Shown in pieces: positions 17,681-24,342 of a DNA stretch of 24,342 nucleotides. Both the position numbers and the translations under genes were made by a program. The DNA comes from Nemertoderma westbladi. Taxonomy: Eukaryota; Xenacoelomorpha; Nemertodermatida; Nemertodermatidae. The notes below the pieces were generated by a model, which was given only the letters and a program-made list of their open reading frames with translations, was not told the DNA's origin and did not search any database. The stretch covers positions 1 to 24,342 of the forward strand of contig JAUCBJ010004889.1 in assembly GCA_032718475.1 (NCBI GenBank), in the 5' to 3' direction. Numbering within the stretch: the stretch's first letter is position 1; each line of letters opens with the position of its first letter.

Positions 17681-17726
17681 TTATAACTGTTATAACTGCG
17701 CTATAACTGTTATAACTGTGCTATAA
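17681..17726. repeat. 20-bp tandem repeat, about 2.3 units
   Basis: TATAACTGTTATAACTG followed by CGC or TGC repeats with a 20-bp period. Each unit itself contains a doubled TATAACTG. Confidence 0.75.
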
Positions 17727-17730
17727 CAGG

Positions 17731-18029
17731 TACCACGTAACACGCTGAACCATGCTATCCAATGTTATGGCCAACAACATGATGTGAATGACATCCTACC
17801 AATTCCATATGCATTGCCATGTAAAGCCATGTAGTGCCAGTCTCTATCTAATTTAGCAAGCCATGTCGCATGTGGGTAGCTGTTGGTGTTCCCAGCGTCT
17901 TGTGCCTTTTCATGACAATGCTAATCTATGCCATGCATTATATGTGATCATGATCATTGTGATCTAAAAATGCAAAATAAAAGTTTTCTTCGGCCGTTAG
18001 TCCAGTGAATACACACAAAGAGTCTGACT
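17731..18029. other. Spacer with CCATG/GCCAT word enrichment
   Basis: It is rich in CATGC, GCCATG and ATGCCA words (for example GCATTGCCATGTAAAGCCAT), continuing from about 17360. There is no clear repeat period and no gene. Confidence 0.35.
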
Positions 18030-18545
18030 GATAATTTTGGAAATGTAATTTTTCCCTATGTTATAAATGTGTGAAATTGCCTAAAACCACATAAAGACAT
18101 CGCTTTCCAAATTTTTGACAATGAATGACCCCCGCACAATTATTTCAAACAAACAACATTTTTTACAAAACTACAGTATGTAAAATTAATTCATTTAGAA
18201 AGAAATTTTTTTTTTTTAATATGACTTTCCCCAGTGTTAAAAGTGTCTGAAATGGCCTAAAACCATAAAAAAACACAACTTTTCAAATTTTTGCCAATGC
18301 ATGACCCCCGCACAATTAGTGCAAACAAACAACATTTTTTACAAAACTATGTAAAATTAATTCATTTAGAAAGAAATTTTTTTTTTTTTAATATGACTTT
18401 CCCCAGTGTTAAAGTGTCTGAAATGGCTTATAACCGCAAAAAAACACAACTTTTCAAATTTTTGACAATGCAAGACCCCTGCACAAATAGTGTAAACAAA
18501 CATAATTTTGCTAACCTACAAAACTATGTAATAATTATTAACTGT
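18030..18545. repeat. 171-176-bp tandem repeat, about 2.9 units
   Basis: The anchor GACCCCCGCACAATTA recurs at 18127 and 18303, and in changed form at about 18474 (periods about 176 and 171). Units share TGACTTTCCCCAGTGTTAA, GTCTGAAATGGC, AACACAACTTTTCAAATTTT, CAAACAAACAACATTTTTTA and a 12-13 T run. The first unit is the most diverged. It resembles a satellite fragment; the open frame at 18291-18548 is a by-product. Confidence 0.85.
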
Positions 18546-19034
18546 TAGACTGTGGGAAGCAGTTCTTTATTTACCAACCCAAATCCACCATGTCGGGAAT
18601 TACCTTTATACAGTAAATTACAACTTTTTAACCTCCAAAGACTAGGCCAACCAGAATGTTGACGGACACTGAAACGGAGCTGGACCTGCTAACACTTGAG
18701 AGCCGACAACAGTACACATTACATACTATATACTTATCCATATCCACTCTGCGTCCACTTAATTTCTATCTTAATTATAATTACACTTTATTCGAACTAA
18801 AGACAAGATGCTTCTTACAGTCTTAATAAAAGCCTAACCCACCTACTAGACTACCACTACTAAACCACCTACTAGACTGAACTGCTAGATATACTTTCTA
18901 ATCATATTTAGACCTACTTCCATCCCCTGCAACACTGCATACTGTACCTATGTCCTATATTGAATTTAATATATTTTGTAGTGTTTTGGTTATTAATACT
19001 CATGACACTATGGAGTGGAATCAGCTTGAGTGGA
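18546..19034. other. AT-rich spacer
   Basis: No gene is supported. CCACCTACTAGACT occurs twice (18839 and 18866) as a short direct repeat. Confidence 0.4.
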
Positions 19035-19047
19035 AAGTTCGGTGTTC

Positions 19048-19163
19048 GGACACTTCCCCCCCGGACACTTCCCCCCCGGACAGTTCCCCCCCGCTCAAGT
19101 AGGACACTTCCCCCCCGGACACTTCCCCCCCAGACACTTCCCCCCCGCGGACACTTCCCCCCC
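19048..19163 (+). repeat. 15-bp repeat array, left arm
   Basis: Seven units of GGACACTTCCCCCCC with variants GGACAG and AGACAC. A 9-bp spacer follows unit three and a GC dinucleotide precedes the last unit. Short frames through it (PPRTLPPRT, HFPPGHFPP) are repeat translations. Confidence 0.9.
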
Positions 19164-19847
19164 GACTGATCTTAACTTCGCACATTCGTATTTTTCATTT
19201 TGTAAGGTAAACGGACCGCTTGTATCCAGATAAGTTGTATCCAATTTTCCTTTCGTAGCTCAGAAAGTGAACTTTTGCATCCCGATTTTACATTTTATAT
19301 CCAAGTTTTATTTATGGGTTTTATCAATGCAATTACATCGTATTGTTTGCTAATCTTTAAACAATTAATTATATTAGATGACCTATAAATTCCATCCCCC
19401 GAATGATATACTGTTTTTATTAACTATAGAATTATAATAATTAATTGTTTTAATTATAGGTATTATTATGTAATAGTCTTCTTCAAATTGTAGCAGATGG
19501 GGATGAATCTTATTGTTGCAATCAAAATTATACCTCTCCAGGGTAAAATCGACATGCGTCTACCTGTATTCTATGTTCAGCATTACATATTGATATATAT
19601 ATTACTACTATACATACTATATAGATATTATACACACTACATATTAAATTTCCTGGTTACTTGCAATATTTTTAATAGGATTTTGTTGAATTATATAATA
19701 TTGTAGTAATTTATATATTAAATTGGTTAACATTCAATACAGCTCCTACTTTAGGCTTAGTCAATTTATTATCTGATGATACAAACATGAATTAATTATT
19801 TCAAATTGGTCTTAAGTCTTTCACCACGGGCACTCAGGGAAATGCCG

Positions 19848-19990
19848 GGGTCTGGGGGCGATAACCCCCAAGAAAAGAAGCGGGGGTTTGGGGGCGGCAG
19901 CCCCCAAGAAAAGAAGCGGGGATTTGGGGGCGGTAGCCCCCAACAAAAGAAGCGGGGGTTTGGGGGCGGCAGCCCCCAATTAAAAGAAAT
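19848..19990. repeat. 36-bp GC-rich hairpin repeat, 4 units
   Basis: GGGGGCG begins at 19854, 19890, 19926 and 19962, exactly 36 bp apart. Each unit holds TTGGGGGCGGCAGCCCCCAA, a near-perfect 20-bp hairpin, then GAAAAGAAGCGGGGG. It sits in the loop of the fold-back element. Because 36 is a multiple of three, both strands stay open as 12-residue repeats (NPRFFSWGLPPP on the minus strand), but there is no independent sign of translation. Confidence 0.85.
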
Positions 19991-20152
19991 TAAAAGAATT
20001 GAAGGAATTAAAAGAAAAACTAACAAAATTTGACTATAAAAATGTTTCTTTTATAATTTTGAAAAAACTTGTCTAGATACAACTTGTCCTGTAACCATCT
20101 TTAACTTTTGTTTATTGCTTTGATGCACCCAGATTAATTTTAACACTTTAAC

Positions 20153-20276
20153 TGGGGGGGGGGAAGTGTCCGGGGGGCAAGTGTCCGGGGGGGAAGTATC
20201 CGGGGGGGAAGTGTCCTACTTGGGCGGGGGGGAAGTGTCCGGGGGGGGAAGTGTCCGGGGGGGGGGGGGAAGTGTC
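20153..20276 (-). repeat. 15-bp repeat array, right arm
   Basis: The same unit in inverse orientation (GGGGGGGAAGTGTCC), with G-run length varying from 6 to 12 and the 9-bp spacer TACTTGGGC at the mirror position. Confidence 0.9.
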
Positions 20277-20416
20277 CTAGATCCGAAAGTTCAACCCCAC
20301 TTCTCGAATCTTGTCTCAGTGGATAAATGTGATAGTGCTCCGCTCTCATTCGGTAAACTTTCTGTTAACAACCGCTCAATAGTGAATAAATACTGTACAT
20401 CTCTATTACTACTACA

Positions 20417-20453
20417 GTACTACTATAATCGGCCTGCTGCATTGATACTGCAA
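20417..20453 (-). mobile_element. Diverged 3' end of a related LINE
   Basis: TACTACTATAATCGGCCTGC and the following TGCATTGATACTGCA align with the 3' terminus of copy D (TACTACTAGGATCGGCATGC) at about 29 of 35 positions, including the trinucleotide tail. Only the last tens of bases are present. Confidence 0.5.
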
Positions 20454-20552
20454 ATTGAGATGCTACATGCCGTCTTATCAAAAACATTTTGTCACCACCA
20501 CCACCATGCAATCCACCAATGAGGCATGCATGCATTAAGAATGCTATGTTAA

Positions 20553-21349
20553 CCCTATTAAACCCGGGGGGGGGGGGGGGTCAATATCACCCCCCCCCCC
20601 CCGTGGTTTTTTTATTATAATTCTGAAACAAACGCAGTTGGGAATCTGAAATTTTATGACTTTTCCTAAAAATCTATTGTCTTCCTAGTAGTGAAAACCG
20701 TTTTCAAAAATATTGGGTACTTTTCGAGTTATAGCACCATTTTTTAACCCTACTTTTGGCACTTTTTTTGAGACGTTTTTGGAAAATTACATTTCATTAA
20801 ATATGAATTGTAACATCTCGATTTATTATTTACACCGGTTTTTTGGTGTTAGAAATTTGATGGAATTCATATAAATTGATTTAGAAATTTCAAACTTGTT
20901 TATTTCGGTGGGTGCCAAATTTTGGTGCCAGCACCAAATTTTGAAATAAGTCAATTTTGTAAATTGATCGTTTGAAACTTGTTTTTTACGCAATTGGGGT
21001 TTTTTGGGTTTCTGGATTCGATGAAATATATACGAGTTGCACCAAGCGTATCAAACTTGTATTTTTCGGTACTGTGTGCAAATTTTGGTGCTAGCACGAA
21101 ATTTTGAAAATCCATTCAATAGATAAAATTGCTTGTGACAACGTATTTCTTGCGTTTTAGAGGTTTATGGCTGTTCTGAATTCAATGGAAAATATAATTA
21201 TCGAACTAGACATCTCAAACTTGTATTTTTCGGATGTGGGTGCAAAATGTGGTGCTAGCACCAAATTTTGAAAACCATCAAATATATCAATTGATTGTGT
21301 CACCTTGTTTCTTGCGTTATACGGGTTTGTGATGGTTCTGAATTCAATG
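20553..21349. mobile_element. TTAA-site inverted-repeat element, copy 2 (truncated)
   Basis: It begins right after TTAA (20549-20552) with CCCTATTAAACCCGGGGG and matches the reverse complement of copy 1 from its right end (2567) inward to about 1772, including the G15 run, GGTTTTTTTATTATAATTCTG, TTTTGGCACTTTTTTTGAGAC, and three GGTGCTAGCACC-type palindromes (about 20924, 21088, 21250). Similarity stops at GAATTCAATG (21349), shortly before LINE copy D ends. The other terminus is missing. Confidence 0.8.
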
Positions 21350-21377
21350 TTTTTAGACAGACAGACATACTGACGGA

Positions 21378-22432
21378 CTACTACTAGGATCGGCATGCTG
21401 CATTGCAGCTGCATTTTTAAGAATGCTGTGCCGGCTTGTCAACAAAATTGCACCGCCACAACTCCCTATCACCCATGACATTTGCTAGATCATCCACATC
21501 TTTAAGGCCAGTGTCCTTTAAGATGCGTCTCAAGAAAGTCATGGGCTGTCCACCATGCTTATTCACTCCATGAGGCTGCCAAAGTACAAGATTATGCACT
21601 GGCTGGTCCTCACGGCGAAAGCAATGTCTTGCAAAGCGGAGGCGATTTTGTTCTAGTGTCAAGCTTGGGGGAACCAATGAGACACCTCCAATGTTATATA
21701 GTGTCTGGTTGGAGATGTGTGCATTGTACTTGACACAATGTACCCGGCGTAGCATTCTTGTGAATGTGCCATCCAGAGATTTGGTGTCCTCAGCAGTTAG
21801 AGCCCAGCATGGACTCCCGTAGAGGAGTACTGGAACTACTGCTTCTCTAAATAATCGGACCTTAAGTTTCCGATTAATTCTAGGTGACTTCCAAATCCTG
21901 GAAAGCCTATTCAAGGCTGCCCATGCCTTTCCCTTACGTATTCGAAGGTCCTCACCTGACTTCCGGATCCATGATCCCAGGTAACAGAAGTCGTCCACAT
22001 GCTCAAGCATACCATCCTTTGAGCTTATGCTCATCCGATCAGAGACTTGCTGACTGTCAGAATGTCAGTTGTTAACTGTCAGAATTTTGGTCTTTCTGGA
22101 GTTAATAAAAAGACCAACACTAGAAGCAGCATGTTCTAATGAGCTGAGGAGCCGCTGGGCTCCCTCTAATGATTCTGAGAGTACTCCTAAGTCATCAGCA
22201 AAGTCTAGATCAGTTAGGTACTTGGCAGGATTTCCTCGACTTCTGGAGCCAGTAGGTGGAGTTATCATCACCCCATCATCATTATGATGATCTAAGGACA
22301 AGCGTAGAACATAGTCAACCACAATAATGAACAAGAATGGTGCAAGTGTGTCTCCTTGGAGGACGCCCCATAACACTTCAAATGGTTCTGTGTCACCGTC
22401 AACAGTAGACACAAATGTTGTCGAACCATCGT
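21378..22432 (-). mobile_element. LINE copy D, 3' part
   Basis: Minus-strand insertion ending in a TAG tail (plus-strand CTACTACTA, 21378-21386). It starts at the codons for DGSTTFVS, where homology breaks abruptly at 22432. It borders the truncated TTAA element on its 3' side and the 857-bp unrelated segment on its 5' side. No target-site duplication was found. Confidence 0.85.
21417..22432 (-). pseudogene. Reverse transcriptase of LINE copy D (5'-truncated)
   Basis: Two frames together cover DGSTTFVSTVDGD, GVLQGDTLAPFLF, LDFADDLGVL (motif C intact), the thumb, RLRFARHCFRR and the natural end KPAQHS at 21417. A small rearrangement near 22050-22075 (extra CTGTCAGAATGTCAGTTG in place of GGACTTTGAAAG) breaks the frame between ILTVN and MSISSKDG. 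The fingers and motif A are missing, so the copy is inactive. Non-LINE sequence is fused in frame at its 5' end. Confidence 0.85.
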
Positions 22433-22473
22433 GGAATGGCAAACCAGGGTGTGGTATTTGCCCCGAGAGCTGA

Positions 22474-22794
22474 CTCAGCAAAAAGCACCCCCCAACCCCC
22501 ACTATTGATTACATTAGTAATGCGGAGGTCCGGCCACTAGAGGCCAGTGGAATTACCGGACACAATCGGCTTCACAGGCGTCAGTTATCTCCTGACCGGC
22601 TGCCTGTGCCTGTGCCCCCTACTGGAGAGAGAGCAGCCAACAATTCTTTGAGTTCCTTTCCTGATGACCTTTCTGGCCCAAAGTCTGGGTCACCAGGGAG
22701 GCCAGATTGTGAGGGGGAGAGGGATTCTGGAGTTGGAGGCTACTCTCATGTTCCACCCCGACCAACAAAGCCATTGGTGAATCTGAGTCACTAG
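22474..22794 (+). other. Unidentified Pro/Ser/Gly-rich open frame
   Basis: Open for about 106 codons between TGA at 22471 and TAG, without an ATG near its start. It contains EVRPLEASGITGHNRLHRRQ, then LPVPVPPTGE and SGPKSGSPGRPDCEGE. HNRL is reminiscent of the C-terminal tail of Ty3/gypsy-type integrases (VVHHNRL), and a G-rich GGGGGGCGG downstream could be a polypurine tract, so it may be the end of an LTR-element pol. The evidence is weak and a host exon is not excluded. Confidence 0.25.
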
Positions 22795-22988
22795 ACTAGC
22801 CTCAGTAAACACCTTAAAACTCGGGTCCCCAATGCGACAAGGTGAGCTGACTGCCTTGGCAGATGAGCTTTCTCTTAGTGCAGTGGGTGGTCAAGAGCAC
22901 CGAATGCAGACTGGACAGACTGATGAGGTTCTGATTAAAAACATGGGGGGCGGTTGGCGACTCACCCTATAGCGAATAAATCTTCTAC

Positions 22989-23084
22989 TGCCCTGGTAGC
23001 TCTGTGGTCTTAAGACACACAGTCGGCTGATGATAACCGGAAGTTTGAAACTTAGGTACCGGGTTCGAGCCCCAATAGGGGGCG
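22989..23084 (+). mobile_element. tRNA-like SINE or retroelement segment
   Basis: TGGTAGCTCTGTGG (22994-23007) fits a Pol III box A and GGGTTCGAGCCC (23061-23072) a box B. TCGG and CCGG could close an anticodon-like arm. The T stem pairs at only three positions and the acceptor is poor, so it is not a working tRNA. It is flanked by the direct words GGGGGCGGTTG (22947 and 23078) and lies between the inverted words GCGAATAAAT (22972) and ATTTATTCGC (23140). Confidence 0.45.
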
Positions 23085-23289
23085 GTTGATATTTTTCGCT
23101 ATGGAGAGGAGAGCATTATCATAATGTACTATAACATACATTTATTCGCCGTCACCACCCCACAACAATTCATTTATAATTAATTAACTCGCATGGACGG
23201 CATACGGGGTTACAGCGGTTTCTACAACACTGTATAATAGTTATTCTTTGAGGCATGGTTGCCACTTCTGGCAGACCACGGGAATAACA

Positions 23290-24342
23290 TGAGCTTATGC
23301 TCATCCGATCAGAGACTTGCTGAGGACTTTGAAAGTTAACTGTCAGAATTTTGGTCTTTCTGGAGTTAATAAAAAGACCAACACTAGAAGCAGCATGTTC
23401 TAATGAGCTGAGGAGCCGCTGGGCTCCCTCTAATGATTCTGAGAGTACTCCTAAGTCATCAGCAAAGTCTAGATCAGTTAGATACTTGGCAGGATTTCCT
23501 CGACTTCTGGAGCCAGTAGGTGGAGGTATCATCACCCCATCATCATTATGATGATCTAAGGACATGCGTAGAACATAGTCAACCACAATAATGAACAAGA
23601 ATGGTGCAAGTGTGTCTCCTTGGAGGACGCCCCATAACACTTCAAATGGTTCTGTGTCACCGTCAACAGTAGACACAAATGTTGTCGAACCATCGTATAC
23701 TGATCTGATTGCTGCAATAATTTCATCAGGAATCCCATATAATGAAAGTATGCTGAACATACGTGAGCGAGAGACTGAATCAAAGGCCTTGAAGAAGTCA
23801 ACAAAGATAACAGCCAGATGCCTGTCTTTCTTTTTTGATAACTCTTCAATTATCCTTCTAAGTGCCAAAATGGGCTCCATGGTCCCACGACCTTTACGGA
23901 ACCCATTCTGATTTCCACGTAGCAGTCTCTCAATGGGATCCCTGATGCGATTTAATAGAATTCTATTGTATAGTTTTGCAGCAATCGAGATCAATGAGAT
24001 TCCCCGAAAAGAACCATAGAGTGTTAGGTTGCCCTTCTTGGGAACTGGCACCAACTTATTTGTTTTCATTTCTTGTGGGACTCTTGTTGTACGGTACATG
24101 TCTACTATGATGGGATAGATGAGCTTTAAACACTCAGGTATTTTAAAGACCTCAGGGGGAACACCATCTACTCCACTGGCACGATTGGTCTTAATGCTCT
24201 TTCCAGCAGCCTTCACTTCTGCAAAGGAGATATCGCCAATGGGAATATCTGGGAGTACAGACTCAGACACTTTTACTTCTATAAAGTTATCAGGCAATAC
24301 CCTGTCATTATTGAGGAGCTTTTCAAAGTGGGCCGATCGCCA
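23290..24342 (-). CDS. LINE copy E reverse transcriptase, partial, 3'-interrupted
   Basis: The best-preserved RT in the window. The frame is open from the window edge (24342) through ASGVDGVPPEVFK, LVPVPKKGNLTLYGSFRGIS, FRKGRGTMEPILALRR, motif A FVDFFKAFDSVSRSRMF, GVLQGDTLAPFLF, motif C LDFADDLGVL and the start of the thumb to MSISS. There homology breaks at 23290 and the frame runs 40 codons into unrelated DNA to a stop at 23170. Both catalytic blocks are intact, but the thumb and C-terminal region are lost, so activity is unlikely. The 5' side continues past the window, so the presence of an endonuclease domain cannot be judged. Confidence 0.85.

Larger units (their letters stand above)
19048..20276. 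mobile_element. Fold-back (TU-like) element with 15-bp repeat arms
   Basis: The left arm (19048-19163) is seven copies of GGACACTTCCCCCCC arranged as three units, the spacer GCTCAAGTA, then four units. The right arm (20153-20276) reads, in reverse complement, three units, GCCCAAGTA, then four units. The shared internal order proves the arms are inverted copies and not independent satellites. Similarity continues inward: TTGTATCCAGATAAGTT at 19220-19236 is mirrored at 20066-20082 with two changes. Outward, about 15 bp are weakly similar. The loop has no transposase. Known sea-urchin TU and Drosophila FB elements have inverted arms built from short direct repeats; the link to TU is from memory of their general structure. 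No target-site duplication was found. Confidence 0.75.

Noticed and set aside
19048-19163. CRISPR-like direct repeats
   Set aside because: Units are 15 bp, adjacent and without unique spacers, in a eukaryotic context; the mirror array shows a fold-back element.
19796-20033. Proline-rich 76-residue repeat protein (or its plus-strand counterpart)
   Set aside because: Both strands are open only because the 36-bp DNA repeat is a multiple of three; there is no other coding sign.
22989-23084. Functional tRNA gene
   Set aside because: Box A and box B are present, but the acceptor and T stems do not pair well; it is better read as a SINE or pseudo-tRNA.

Overview
The window looks like intergenic or intronic DNA from a metazoan, most likely a marine invertebrate and possibly a deuterostome such as an echinoderm or hemichordate. 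It is AT-rich and has no bacterial-style operons, no rRNA and no intact tRNA. It is packed with degenerate retroelements, miniature inverted-repeat elements and satellites. The lineage guess rests on a SINE tail of a type common in deuterostome and other marine invertebrate genomes (6455-6620), on the reverse-transcriptase family present, and on a fold-back element with 15-bp repeat arms that recalls sea-urchin TU elements. The sequence alone does not prove the species. No intact host gene can be supported.

Layout. 1-3591: a minus-strand LINE reverse transcriptase (copy A), cut into three pieces by a 1.58-kb TTAA-type inverted-repeat element (991-2567) and a 654-bp insertion (2811-3464). 3592-7641: short non-autonomous elements and satellites, namely a possible last exon, a tRNA-like SINE, a 610-bp near-perfect palindrome (4411-5020), a 211-bp PIF/Harbinger-like MITE (5342-5552), a palindromic 36-bp minisatellite, a hairpin, a SINE and a 101-bp duplication. 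7642-9436: LINE copy B on the plus strand, 5'-truncated, with a (TAG)8 tail and an 11-bp target-site duplication. 9855-10885: a decayed RT of a second, related family (copy C). 11171-15001: a decayed BEL/Pao LTR retrotransposon on the minus strand. Its gag is recognisable, but protease, RT and most of RNase H are deleted; the integrase and the C-terminal DUF5641-like region remain. 15500-16050: a tandem array sharing an 18-bp motif with the BEL interior.

16325-19047 is AT-rich spacer with three tandem arrays (43, 20 and about 171-176 bp). 19048-20276 is a fold-back element whose arms are mirror-image arrays of a 15-bp unit (3 units, 9-bp spacer, 4 units on each side) around a loop carrying four 36-bp GC-rich hairpin repeats. 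20553-21349 is a second, truncated copy of the TTAA element in the opposite orientation. 21378-22432 and 23290-24342 are LINE copies D and E on the minus strand. They share about 410 bp and are separated by 857 bp of unrelated DNA that includes a Pro-rich open frame and a tRNA-like sequence.

The genes do not form a pathway. The window is a layered record of transposition: LINE copies were targets for DNA elements, and target-site duplications and empty sites in sister copies allow several events to be read and ordered directly.
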